This document shows, piece by piece, positions 1 through 8,144 of a stretch of 22,489 nucleotides of DNA. The notes beneath the pieces are model-generated. The model worked only from the letters and a program-made list of their open reading frames with translations, was not told the DNA's origin and ran no database searches. Within the stretch, counting starts at the first letter, position 1. Each line of letters begins with the position of its first letter. The translations under genes were made by a program, and so were the position numbers. Location of the stretch: the NCBI RefSeq assembly GCF_002479325.1, contig NZ_DLMO01000062.1, forward strand, positions 1 to 22,489, read 5' to 3'. Source of the stretch: Brevundimonas sp. UBA7534 (GTDB lineage Bacteria > Pseudomonadota > Alphaproteobacteria > Caulobacterales > Caulobacteraceae).

Positions 1-1005
1 AAGGGCGATGTCGCCAAGTCCGCCGACGTCGGCCAGGTCATGGCCCTGACGGGGGCGGCCGCCGTGATCCTGGGCGGCGGGGGCTGGTTCGCCTCGTCGA
101 TGGCCGAGCAGCTGCTGCCCTTCATCGCCCAGCCGCACGAGATGCTGGGCGCGCTGGACGGCGGCGGCGGAACCGAGATCTTCGCCCACGCCCTGTGGGC
201 CATGGCGCCCTTCCTGGGGACGGTGATGCTGGCCACCATCGTCGGCGGGGCGGGCGGGCACCTGGCGCAGTCGGGCCTGATCTTCACCGGCGACAAGCTG
301 AAGCCCAAATGGTCGAAGGTGAACCCGCTGGAGGGGTTCAAGCGCATCTTCGGGATCGACGGCCTGGTCCAGTTCCTGAAGACCTTCCTGAAGCTGATCG
401 CGGTCTGCGTGGTGTGCTGGTTGGTGCTGAAACCCCACGCGCGCGAGCTGGAGAACCTGGCGGCGATGAGCCCCCTGGCCCTGCTGCCGTTCGCGCGCGA
501 CCTGGCCATCGCCCTGTTCGTGGCGGCCATCATCCTGCTGGGGGCCACGGCGGGGGCCGACTTCCTGTGGCAGAAGTTCCGCTTCGCCAAGCGGATGCGG
601 ATGTCCAAGGAGGAGCTGAAAGAGGACTACAAGCAGACCGAGGGCGATCCGCACGTGAAGGCCAAGCTGCGCCAGATCCGCATGCAGCGCAGCCGCCAGC
701 GGATGATGCAGAACGTGCCCAACGCCACCGTCATCGTCACCAACCCGACCCACTATTCGGTGGCGCTGCGCTATGAGCCGGATCAGGGCGACGGGGCGCC
801 GATCTGCGTGGCCAAGGGCGTCGACGCCCTGGCGCTGCGCATCCGCGAGGTGGCGCGCGAGCACGCCGTGCCCATCGTCGAGAACGTGCCGCTGGCCCGC
901 GCCCTCTACGCCCAGGTCGAGGTCGACGAGGTCATTCCGAAAGAGCATTTCGAGGCCGCCGCCAAGATCATCGGCTTCGTCTTCCAGTCGCGGCGGCGGC
1001 GATAG
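1..1005 (+). CDS. flhB: Flagellar export switch protein FlhB (5' end outside the window)
   Basis: FlhB is the inner-membrane subunit of the flagellar type III export apparatus. It switches secretion from rod/hook to filament substrates. The reading frame is open from base 1 and begins with a KGDVAKS-type stretch normally about 20-25 residues into FlhB, so only a short N-terminal piece is missing; the first ATG at 40 is internal. Four hydrophobic segments are visible (fragment residues about 14-33, 60-80, 112-130 and 155-178), then the charged linker and the cytoplasmic domain. The autocleavage motif NPTH is at bases 742-753 (fragment residues 248-251), so the switch should work. The protein ends in a run of arginines. 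cckA follows 71 bp downstream on the same strand. Family assignment is very secure. Confidence 0.96.
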   Translation, partial: KGDVAKSADVGQVMALTGAAAVILGGGGWFASSMAEQLLPFIAQPHEMLGALDGGGGTEIFAHALWAMAPFLGTVMLATIVGGAGGHLAQSGLIFTGDKLKPKWSKVNPLEGFKRIFGIDGLVQFLKTFLKLIAVCVVCWLVLKPHARELENLAAMSPLALLPFARDLAIALFVAAIILLGATAGADFLWQKFRFAKRMRMSKEELKEDYKQTEGDPHVKAKLRQIRMQRSRQRMMQNVPNATVIVTNPTHYSVALRYEPDQGDGAPICVAKGVDALALRIREVAREHAVPIVENVPLARALYAQVEVDEVIPKEHFEAAAKIIGFVFQSRRRR

Positions 1006-1076
1006 GGCGCTGGTAAGGGTCCGGCAGCAATTGGGCGTATGATCGGCTTTCTGATTCGCCTTCGCCGCGAGGCCCC

Positions 1077-3110
1077 ATGACCGCTCCCCGACGCCTGCCC
1101 TTCGATCCGTTGCTGGTCGTGATGGCGGTCGGGCTGGTGCTGGCCGTGGCGGCGATGGCCTATCCGGCCTTCCGCTCGGACCCGCTATCGGCGCCGGGGC
1201 TGATGCTGATCGTCACCGCCGGCCTGATCGCCTTGATCGGCCTGTTCGCCTTCCGCCGGGCCGAGCCGCGCAGCCCCGACAGCGACGCCGCCATCGACAT
1301 CCTGGACGCGATGGCCGAGCCGGCGGCCCTGGTCTGGGCCTCGGGCCAGGTGCTGGCCTTCAACGCCGCCTGGGCCGAGGCGAACGGGGCGACCACCGCC
1401 TTGCCGCGCGGCAAGTCGGCCCAGGCGCTGTACATGGCCTTCGCCCAGGCGCGGAAGGGCGAGCCGGGCCACGCCATCGTCACCATCGGCGCGCGCGAGG
1501 TCGAGGTGGTGATCGGTCAGGCGGGCGAGGGTCGCTTCCTGCTGCGCGCGGCGCCCGAGGCCGTCCTGCCTGTGCCGGTGGCGCCGCGTCCCGCGCCCGC
1601 CACCGTGACCGGAGAGGCCCGCGCCATGGCCGCCGGCGCGCCCTTCGGTTCGGCGGTGATCGCGGGCGAGGACCTGTTCGCGGGCCGCACCGAGGAGCCC
1701 AACGCCGCGCTGCAGGTGCTGACCGGTCCGGCCGCCGCGCGCGACGCCGCCTTCGGTCACCTGTTCGACGCCGCCGGCGTGATCGAGGCGCGGGCCAAGC
1801 TGGCCGCCGGATCGTCCGGGCCGATCGAACTGGTGGCGCGCGCCTTCCCCGACAAGGCGCTGCATCTTTATGTGGCGCCCGAGGGCGACCGGCGCCGCAT
1901 CTGGCTGTTCGACGTCTCGGCGCAGAAGTCGATGGAGCTGCAGCTCAGCCAGGCCCAGAAGATGCAGGCCGTCGGTCAACTGGCGGGGGGCGTGGCGCAC
2001 GACTTCAACAACCTGCTGACGGCGATCCAGCTGCAGCTGAGCGGCCTGCTGGAACGGCACCCCGTCGGCGATCCGTCCTACGAGGGGCTGAACGAGATCC
2101 GCCAGACGGCGATCCGCGCCGCCGACCTGGTGCGCAAGCTCTTGGCCTTCTCGCGCAAGTCGACGGTGCGGCGCGAGCGGCTGGACCTGGGCGAGCTGGT
2201 CGGCGAGTTCGCCATCCTGTTGCGCCGCCTGCTGCGCGAGGACGTGCGGCTGGAGACCGACTACGGCCGCGACCTGCCGGTGGTGGTGGCCGACAAGAGC
2301 CAGCTGGAGACGGCGGTGATGAACCTGGCCGTCAACGCCCGCGACGCCATGCGCGGCCATGTCGAGCCCGGCGCGGGCGTCGTGACCATCCGCACCCGGC
2401 GTCTGACGGCCGAACAGGCGCGCGGCCTGGGCTGGGCCGAGGCGACGACCGACGAGGTGGCCCTGATCGAGGTGGCCGACACCGGGCCGGGCGTGCCGCC
2501 CGAACTGGTCGACAAGATTTTCGAGCCCTTCTTCACCACCAAGGCGGTCAACGAGGGCACCGGCATGGGCCTGGCCACCGTTTACGGCATCGTCCAGCAG
2601 GCGGGCGGCCACATCACGGTCGGCAATGCGGAGCCGGGCGGGGCGGTGTTCCGCATCTTCCTGCCGGCCGCGGGCGAGGCCGAACTGGCCGAGGTCCAGC
2701 CGGTCGAGGTCAAGGTCAAGGCGCCGCGCGACCTGTCGGGCGCCGGCCGCATCCTGTTCGTCGAGGACGAGGCGGCCGTGCGCGGCATCGCCGCCCGCCT
2801 GCTGCGCCAGCGCGGCTATGAGGTGATCGAGGCCGCCGACGGCGAGGAGGCCCTGCTGCTGGCCGAGGAGCACGCCGGCCAGATCGACATGCTGATCTCG
2901 GACGTCATCATGCCCGGCCTGGACGGGCCGTCCCTGCTGAAGAAGGCGCGACCCTACCTGGGCGACGCGCCGGTGATGTTCATTTCCGGCTACGCCGAGA
3001 GCGATTTCTCGGACCTGCTGCAGGACGAGAAGGGCGTGTCCTTCCTGCCCAAGCCCCTGGACATCAAGACCCTGGCCGAGCGCGTGAAGCAGGAACTGCA
3101 CGCGGCGTAG
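1077..3110 (+). CDS. cckA: Hybrid histidine kinase CckA (cell-cycle kinase)
   Basis: CckA is a membrane hybrid kinase/phosphatase which, in Caulobacter, passes phosphate through ChpT to CtrA and CpdR. This 677-residue protein has two N-terminal membrane segments (about residues 9-29 and 41-59) and a PAS-like region of low recognisability (about 65-285). The DHp phosphoacceptor helix contains GGVAHDFNN, with the His at residue 308. An HATPase domain follows with N-box NLAVNARDAM and G-boxes DTGPG and GTGMGLA (about 415-545). The C-terminal receiver (about 560-677) has acidic residues in VEDE, phospho-acceptor Asp609 in LISDVIMPG, and the conserved Lys in PKPL. A GAGG-like ribosome site lies just upstream of the ATG. 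The flhB-cckA order and full architecture support CckA over a generic hybrid kinase. Confidence 0.93.
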   Translation: MTAPRRLPFDPLLVVMAVGLVLAVAAMAYPAFRSDPLSAPGLMLIVTAGLIALIGLFAFRRAEPRSPDSDAAIDILDAMAEPAALVWASGQVLAFNAAWAEANGATTALPRGKSAQALYMAFAQARKGEPGHAIVTIGAREVEVVIGQAGEGRFLLRAAPEAVLPVPVAPRPAPATVTGEARAMAAGAPFGSAVIAGEDLFAGRTEEPNAALQVLTGPAAARDAAFGHLFDAAGVIEARAKLAAGSSGPIELVARAFPDKALHLYVAPEGDRRRIWLFDVSAQKSMELQLSQAQKMQAVGQLAGGVAHDFNNLLTAIQLQLSGLLERHPVGDPSYEGLNEIRQTAIRAADLVRKLLAFSRKSTVRRERLDLGELVGEFAILLRRLLREDVRLETDYGRDLPVVVADKSQLETAVMNLAVNARDAMRGHVEPGAGVVTIRTRRLTAEQARGLGWAEATTDEVALIEVADTGPGVPPELVDKIFEPFFTTKAVNEGTGMGLATVYGIVQQAGGHITVGNAEPGGAVFRIFLPAAGEAELAEVQPVEVKVKAPRDLSGAGRILFVEDEAAVRGIAARLLRQRGYEVIEAADGEEALLLAEEHAGQIDMLISDVIMPGLDGPSLLKKARPYLGDAPVMFISGYAESDFSDLLQDEKGVSFLPKPLDIKTLAERVKQELHAA

Positions 3111-3215
3111 CAGAGCTGGGCGACCTTACAGGGGTTTAACCGGCCTGGCGCTGCCGGACGACGCATGACCAACCCGTGAAGAGCCGCTGGATGCGGCGTG
3201 TATCAGGGGCGGACG

Positions 3216-3532
3216 ATGTCGAAGATCAACGTGGCTGCGGTGATCGCCTTGGGGTGTTTGGCGGCGGGAGCTTGCGCGGGAAAGCGATACCCGATGGCGC
3301 CGGCCTGGTCGGTCGCCGAGGGGCAGGCCATGAGCTGCGGCCAGTTGCGCCAAGCCCAGGCGGCGGCGCGCGACATCGAGCGGCGGATACAGCTTGTCGG
3401 CGATGCCCGGCCGGCGTCCGGCTGGAACGTCCGGTCCTTTATTCGATGGCTCGGCCCGACGCCGAACGCGCCGTCCAAGCGCGTCTGGACGGCATCGAGA
3501 CGGCCCTTCGCTCCGCCAACTGTCCCTCTTGA
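3216..3532 (+). pseudogene. Small probable lipoprotein/secreted protein, apparently frameshifted
   Basis: An ATG at 3216 with a good ribosome site (AGGGGCGGA, 3205-3213) opens a signal peptide (MSKINVAAVIALGCLAAG...). Cysteines at the end of the hydrophobic segment give only a weak lipobox. Next comes a helical stretch starting MSCGQLRQAQAAARDIERRI, which resembles small alphaproteobacterial cell-envelope proteins. The initial frame then turns into arginine/proline-rich sequence that looks non-coding and stays open into the next gene. The frame one base back continues plausibly with SMARPDAERAVQARLDGIE and stops at 3532 after ...SANCPS. A single missing base around 3425-3455 would join the halves into a protein of about 105 residues. 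I see no canonical slippery heptamer, so mutation or sequencing error is likelier than programmed frameshifting. Function unknown. Confidence 0.5.
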
Positions 3533-3620
3533 AACGCGAGGCCGCGACGCGGACACATTTCGCTTGCGACGCGGACGGACCGGGGGTCCAGTGTGCGCCT
3601 GTCCTTGGGGAGCTGAAATC

Positions 3621-5444
3621 ATGATCGATCGTCGCCGCCTTATGTTCACCGCCGCCGCCGGCGCGGCGCTGGCCGCCTCGGGCCAGGCCCTGGCGCAGGC
3701 CGCGCCCGCCGCGGACGCCGCCGGCCAGCTGAACGCGCTGATGGACCGCATCTTCAAGGAGATGCTGCTGGACTCGCCCGAAACCCTGACCAGCCTGGGC
3801 TTCGACAAGGGGCCGAACGCGGCGATGAAGTCCCGGCTGGACGACCGGTCCCAGGCCAAGGTCGAGGCCGACAAGGTCAAGTTCCGCCAGGCGATGACCG
3901 ATCTGGCCGCCATCGATCGCGCGGCCCTGCCGGCCGCCTCGGCCGTGCATTACGATACGCTGAAGTATTTCGGCGACACGGTGGTCAGCGGCTACGACTT
4001 CCCCTACGGCGGCGGCTTCTTCCCCTCGCCCTACACCGTCAGCCAGCTGAGCGGCGCCTATCAGAGCCTGCCGGACTTCCTGGACAGCCAGCATTCGATC
4101 GAGACGGCCGAGGACGCGGAGGCCTATCTGTCGCGCCTGGAGGCGTTCGGCCCCGCGCTGGATCAGGAGACCGAGCGGGTGCGGGCCGACTTCGCCGCCG
4201 GCGCCGTGCCGCCCGACTTCATCATCGCCAAGACCCTGCAGCAGATGGGTGCGATCACCGGCGCCGAACCGGCCAGCCTGACCTTGGTGGAGTCCATCCG
4301 TCGCCGGACCGCGGAAAAGGCCATTCCTGGCGACTGGGCCGCGCGCGCCGAAGCGATCGTCACCTCCGGCGTGCTGCCGGCGCTGAACCGCCAGGCGGAC
4401 GTATTCAAGGCCGCCCAGCCGACGGCGGTGCACGACGCCGGCGCCTGGCGTCTGCCAAACGGCGACGCCTATTACGACTTCGGCCTGCGCTACTTCACCA
4501 CCACCAACATGACCGGCGACGAGGTCCACGAGATGGGCCTGGCCCAGGTGGCCGAGCTGACGGCGCGGGCCGACGAACTGCTGAAGGCCGAGGGCATGAC
4601 CCAGGGCTCGGTCGGCGAGCGCATCGCCGCCATGAGCAAGGACCAGCGCTTCATCTATCCGAACACGGACGAGGCCAAGGAAGAACTGCTGGGCAAGCTG
4701 AACGAGCAGATCGTCGCCATGGAGGCGCGCCTGCCCCAGTATTTCGGCCGCATCCCCAAGTCGCCGGTCGAGGTCAAGCGCGTGCCCAAGGCCATCGAGG
4801 CGGGCGCGCCCGGCGGCTATTACAACAGCCCGGCCCTGGATGGGTCGCGGCCGGGCTACTACTACATCAACCTGCGCGACACGGCGGAATGGCCCAGCTG
4901 GACCCTGCCGACCCTGACCTACCACGAGGCGACGCCGGGCCATCACCACCAGATCGCCCTGCAGCAGGAAAACGCCGACACCCCCATGCTGATGAAAATC
5001 CTGGGCTTCTCGGCTTACACCGAGGGCTGGGGCCTTTACGCCGAGCAGCTGGCCGACGAGATGGGCGCCTACGAGGACGACGCCTGGGGCCGCATCGGCT
5101 ATCTGCAGTCGCTGATGTTCCGCGCCGCGCGCCTGGTCGTGGATTCTGGTCTGCACGCCAAGCGCTGGAGCCGCGAGCAAGGCATCCGCTACATGGTCGA
5201 CACGCTGGGCGACCAGGAAAGCGCAGTCACGACCGAGGTCGAGCGCTACTGCGTCTGGCCGGGCCAGGCCTCCAGCTACAAGGTCGGCCACACCAAATGG
5301 GTCGAACTGCGCGAGAACGCCCGCCGCGACCTGGGCGACAAGTTCGACATCCGCGCCTTCCACGACACCGGCCTGAACGCCGGCGGCGTGCCCCTGACGG
5401 TGTTGGAACGCGTCATCGGCGACTGGAAGGCCACGGTGGCCTGA
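3621..5444 (+). CDS. DUF885 family protein, Tat-exported metallopeptidase-like
   Basis: This 607-residue protein of the DUF885 family is exported to the periplasm. The N-terminus DRRRLMFTAAAGAALAASG has twin arginines, a hydrophobic core and an Ala-x-Ala-type site, as in Tat signals. The family's metallopeptidase-like signature is present: HEATPGHHH, with His435, Glu436 and His441, followed by TEGWGLYAEQL with Glu468, a likely third zinc ligand by family analogy. The frame stays open upstream to 3198, but that extension covers the neighbouring lipoprotein gene and contains low-quality sequence. The ATG at 3621 has a GGGGAG ribosome site at 3607-3612 and places the signal peptide correctly, so I start there. 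The substrate cannot be read from the sequence; family members are usually annotated as hypothetical or peptidase-like. Confidence 0.9.
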   Translation: MIDRRRLMFTAAAGAALAASGQALAQAAPAADAAGQLNALMDRIFKEMLLDSPETLTSLGFDKGPNAAMKSRLDDRSQAKVEADKVKFRQAMTDLAAIDRAALPAASAVHYDTLKYFGDTVVSGYDFPYGGGFFPSPYTVSQLSGAYQSLPDFLDSQHSIETAEDAEAYLSRLEAFGPALDQETERVRADFAAGAVPPDFIIAKTLQQMGAITGAEPASLTLVESIRRRTAEKAIPGDWAARAEAIVTSGVLPALNRQADVFKAAQPTAVHDAGAWRLPNGDAYYDFGLRYFTTTNMTGDEVHEMGLAQVAELTARADELLKAEGMTQGSVGERIAAMSKDQRFIYPNTDEAKEELLGKLNEQIVAMEARLPQYFGRIPKSPVEVKRVPKAIEAGAPGGYYNSPALDGSRPGYYYINLRDTAEWPSWTLPTLTYHEATPGHHHQIALQQENADTPMLMKILGFSAYTEGWGLYAEQLADEMGAYEDDAWGRIGYLQSLMFRAARLVVDSGLHAKRWSREQGIRYMVDTLGDQESAVTTEVERYCVWPGQASSYKVGHTKWVELRENARRDLGDKFDIRAFHDTGLNAGGVPLTVLERVIGDWKATVA

Positions 5445-5451
5445 CGCGCCT

Positions 5452-6360
5452 TCAGTCCGCCACCGTCCAGCCGTCCGCCCGTCGCAGGGTGTTGTGGATG
5501 TCGGTGGCGGCGACGGCGGCTTCTGCGGTCGCGACGGCGATCTGGTTGAGGCCGCGCACCACGTCGCCGGCGGCCCACAGGCCGGGCACGCTGGTGGCCT
5601 GGTGCAAATCGACTTCCAACCGGCCGTCGTCGGCCAGGCGCGCGCCAAGGTCGCGGGCCAGTTCGGCGTTCGGCGACGTGCCCAGCGCGGAATAGATCAG
5701 GTCGAAGGCCCGGCTCTGGCCGCCCCAGTCCAGGGCGGTGACGCGGTCGTCCTGAAGCTGCACGCCCTCCAGCGGGGCGGCGACGACCTCGATCCCCAGG
5801 CGCGCCATCTCGTCCACCTGGGTCAGGTGCTCGGGCGGGCCGACATGGATCAGCGTCACCCGGTCAGAATAGGTGCGCATGAAGGCCGCCTCGCGCGCGC
5901 CCTTGTCGCTGTCGCCCAGGATCGCCACCGCCTTGCCGGTCGCCTCGTAGCCGTCGCAGATCGGACAGATGCGGACCAGGGCGCGCTGCACCGCGCGTTC
6001 GACGCCCGGCAGGTCGGGGTGGTGGTCGACCACGCCGGTGGCCAGAAGCACGGCGCGGACCGCGATCCGCTCGCCGTCGATCACCGCGACCAGGGCGTCG
6101 GCGTCGCGCATCAGCCGCTCGACCCGGCCGGGGCGGATGTCGGCGCCGTATTCGCGCGCCTGTTCGCGCATCCGCTCCAGGATGGCGGGGCCGCCGATGC
6201 CGGCGGGAAAGCCGGGCATGTTGTGACTGAGCGGGATCCAGCAGGCGCGGGGTTCGCCGCCGTCGGCGACGCGGACGTTGCGACGAAACCGGCCCAGATA
6301 GGTCGCGGCCGTCAGGCCCGCAGGCCCGGCGCCGACGATCAGGATTTCGGGCGGGCTCAC
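5452..6360 (-). CDS. Thioredoxin-reductase-like FAD/NAD(P)-dependent oxidoreductase
   Basis: A 302-residue flavoprotein of the thioredoxin reductase-like class II pyridine nucleotide-disulfide oxidoreductases. It has an N-terminal FAD motif GAGPAGL (residues 10-16), a redox-active CPIC (Cys132/Cys135) followed by DGYE, and a C-terminal FAD-binding GLWAAGDV. The NAD(P) segment reads GDSDKGAREA (149-158), so the usual glycine-rich GxGxxA is altered and cofactor preference is uncertain. I place the start at the GTG at 6360-6358. It overlaps the stop of the upstream DUF1176 gene by 4 bases (GTGA) and leaves the FAD motif close to the N-terminus, as in the family. An ATG at 6456 would add an atypical Arg-rich extension lying wholly inside the upstream gene. 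It may not be the housekeeping TrxB, whose motif is usually CATC. Confidence 0.85.
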   Translation of the reverse strand: MSPPEILIVGAGPAGLTAATYLGRFRRNVRVADGGEPRACWIPLSHNMPGFPAGIGGPAILERMREQAREYGADIRPGRVERLMRDADALVAVIDGERIAVRAVLLATGVVDHHPDLPGVERAVQRALVRICPICDGYEATGKAVAILGDSDKGAREAAFMRTYSDRVTLIHVGPPEHLTQVDEMARLGIEVVAAPLEGVQLQDDRVTALDWGGQSRAFDLIYSALGTSPNAELARDLGARLADDGRLEVDLHQATSVPGLWAAGDVVRGLNQIAVATAEAAVAATDIHNTLRRADGWTVAD

Positions 6361-7478
6361 CGGCTGCGCCACAGGGTCGGCCACAGGTCGCGCGGCACGC
6401 CGGCGCATTCGCGCATCTCGGACTGTTCGGCCAGGGCGAAGCCGCGCCCGTTCCACACCCAGCGCTGGGCGATGCCGCAGTCGCCGATGCCGCGGCCCTT
6501 GTTGAAGGCGCTCAGACTGCGGGTCGCGGCGTCGTATTCGGCGTTGACCACGGTGTCGACCGTCCCGCCCTCAGCTGTGGGGAAGGCGACCGGCGTGGGG
6601 TCGGCGCCCCTCGACCCGGTCACATAAACCGCCGAGCCGAGGTTGTAGGCCCCGGCGAAACAGGGCACGGCCCACAGCTCTTGGTCTGCCGACAGGCGGG
6701 CCGAGAAGACGGCCTTTTGGACATATTCGTTCCAGGCCGTCTCCTGGCGGCAGGCCTTGACGGCGGGCAGGGCCTCGATCGTCTTGGGCAGGGTCTGGTT
6801 TTCGTCGCCGAAGCCGGCCTGGTCGGCGGGCGGGGCGGCCGTCACCCGGGGCAGGTCGGGCGCGCGGGTCGAGGCGGGACGATCGCCGACGCGGACCAGG
6901 GCGCCGGGCGTGTCCAGCCGGCCTTGCCGTTCGTCGATCCACAGCAGGGACGCCGCGGCGCCGGCCAGGGACAGGTCGACGCGCTGGCCGCCCGCCGACA
7001 GGGTCGCCTTGCGCCCCGCCGCCAGCGCCCGCGCCACGATGGGGGCGTCGGCGGCCTCCACCTGGCCGACAGGCAGGTCGGCGTCCGGGTCGCGCTGCGT
7101 GACGAAGGCGCGGCCGTCGATGGTCAGGGTCAGCGGGGCGTCGGGGGCCAGGCCTTCCGCGCCGGGCGACCACAGGCCCACGGTGATGCGGGGCGCGGCC
7201 TGCGCCTCCGGCGTCAGGTTCAGCCGCAGCCAGCCCTGGTCGGGCAGGGTGGAAGGGGCGAAGGCGAAGCAGGCCGCGCCGTTGTCGCAGGCGGCGCGCC
7301 AGTCGCGGAACTCCCGCTGTTCGGGGCGGGCGGACAGAAGATCGCCGGCCGGTCGGTTCGCCGCCGCCGCAGAGGCGGGAGCGGCGGCGTCGCCCTGGTC
7401 GTCGCCATTCGGGCGGGCGCCCTGGCCGCATCCGGCCAGCAGAAGGGCGGACAGGCCGCAGATCGCCAGGGGTCTCAT
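6357..7478 (-). CDS. DUF1176 family lipoprotein
   Basis: A 373-residue secreted lipoprotein. The signal peptide ends in lipobox LLAGC with Cys17 as the lipidation site, followed by a low-complexity Ala/Gly/Asp linker (about 20-45). The body has features I associate with DUF1176: FRDWRAACDNGAACFAF near residues 57-73, then LWIDERQGRLDTPGALVRVG, CRQETAWNEYV and a C-terminal segment with paired cysteines (CGIAQRWVWNGRGF...MRECAG). The role is unknown; the even, scattered cysteines suggest disulfides in the periplasm. The ATG at 7478 has ribosome site GGGAG. The gene sits 14 bp after the DUF2945 gene and overlaps the downstream flavoprotein by 4 bases, so it is co-transcribed and translationally coupled. 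A redox link with the downstream reductase is possible but inferred only from adjacency. Confidence 0.82.
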   Translation of the reverse strand: MRPLAICGLSALLLAGCGQGARPNGDDQGDAAAPASAAAANRPAGDLLSARPEQREFRDWRAACDNGAACFAFAPSTLPDQGWLRLNLTPEAQAAPRITVGLWSPGAEGLAPDAPLTLTIDGRAFVTQRDPDADLPVGQVEAADAPIVARALAAGRKATLSAGGQRVDLSLAGAAASLLWIDERQGRLDTPGALVRVGDRPASTRAPDLPRVTAAPPADQAGFGDENQTLPKTIEALPAVKACRQETAWNEYVQKAVFSARLSADQELWAVPCFAGAYNLGSAVYVTGSRGADPTPVAFPTAEGGTVDTVVNAEYDAATRSLSAFNKGRGIGDCGIAQRWVWNGRGFALAEQSEMRECAGVPRDLWPTLWRSR

Positions 7479-7492
7479 CGGTGGTCTCCCGC

Positions 7493-7705
7493 TCAGGCCC
7501 TGCGCAGGGCGTCGGGCTTGTGCGCGGCCCGGGCGCCGGTCTTGTCGCTCTCGACAAGATACTCCGGTTCCGATTTCGAGGCAGCGACCTTGTGGCCCTT
7601 GATCTTGGTCGGCCGCGTCAGCTTGCGCACCACCTCGCCCTGGCTGGAGCCCTGGCTGTGGTCCCAGCGCACCGTGTCGCCGGCCTTGAAGGTCTTTTCG
7701 GTCAT
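7493..7705 (-). CDS. DUF2945 (hypervirulence-associated TUDOR-like) small protein
   Basis: A 70-residue basic protein. The core FKAGDTVRWDHSQGSSQGEVV followed by a lysine-rich loop (TRPTKIKGHKV) and PEYLVESDKTGARAAHKPDAL matches the DUF2945/HVA1 family. That family consists of a single small SH3/TUDOR-like barrel, and its members are about this length. The biochemical role is not established. The ATG at 7705 is preceded by a strong GGAGG ribosome site. The gene lies 25 bp downstream of the truncated aldolase and 14 bp upstream of the DUF1176 lipoprotein, inside the same minus-strand operon. Confidence 0.88.
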   Translation of the reverse strand: MTEKTFKAGDTVRWDHSQGSSQGEVVRKLTRPTKIKGHKVAASKSEPEYLVESDKTGARAAHKPDALRRA

Positions 7706-7730
7706 GGCGTCCTCCGTCTTGGCGTCATGC

Positions 7731-8144
7731 TCAGCGAGCAGGCGGCTGGCGATGACCGACTTCGGGTTCGTCCAACTGGGCCTTCAGCGCCAAGGGGTCG
7801 ATCTTGCCGGAAAATCCCGGCAGGCCGATCAGCCCCAGTCCGTGTCCGAAAAAGCCGGGCGCGCCGGTTTCGTCGGTGCAGACATGGGCGGCGTTGTGGG
7901 CCAGCACCGCTTCAAACGGCAAGGCCAGCATCGACAGGGCGATGGCGTTGGCCGCCGTGCCGCTGAAGACGAACCGCACCTCGGCGTCCGCGTCCAGCCG
8001 CTGACGGATCTGATCGGCCGCCCGCGCGGTGACGTCGTCCGCTCCATAGGCGCGCGCGAATCCCTCGTTCGCCCGGACCAGCCCATCCACCGCACTCGGC
8101 GCCATGCCGGCGGTGTTGTCGGACCCGAAATCGTAACGCATCAC
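7731..8144 (-). pseudogene. Threonine aldolase, N-terminal remnant only
   Basis: The frame encodes about 136 residues matching the N-terminal third of low-specificity L-threonine aldolase, a PLP enzyme usually around 340-350 residues long. Recognisable features are the opening YDFGSDNTAGMAP, FVFSGTAANAIAL and the HNAAHVCTDETGAPGFFGHG segment, ending EVGHRQPPAR and a stop. The PLP-binding lysine and the whole C-terminal domain are absent. Only 25 bp separate the stop from the next gene, so the missing 600-plus bases are deleted, not frameshifted. The start overlaps the mscS stop: GTG at 8144 or ATG at 8141, the latter in a TGATG arrangement, so translation is probably still coupled. The fragment cannot be a working aldolase by itself. 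Confidence 0.82.

Noticed and set aside
1006..1076. CtrA or other regulator site between flhB and cckA
   Set aside because: No TTAA-N7-TTAA motif is present in this gap.
1185..3101. 638-codon minus-strand frame opposite cckA
   Set aside because: Shadow frame produced by GC-rich wobble positions; the plus strand has all kinase and receiver motifs.
3140..3157. CCGGC/GCCGG inverted repeat after cckA as a terminator
   Set aside because: Short stem, 8-base loop and no T run; not enough to call.
3126..5648. 840-codon open frame on the minus strand
   Set aside because: It lies opposite the DUF885 gene, which has a full signal peptide and metal-binding motifs. The translation is His/Gly/Arg-rich with no recognisable domain, typical of antisense frames in high-GC DNA.
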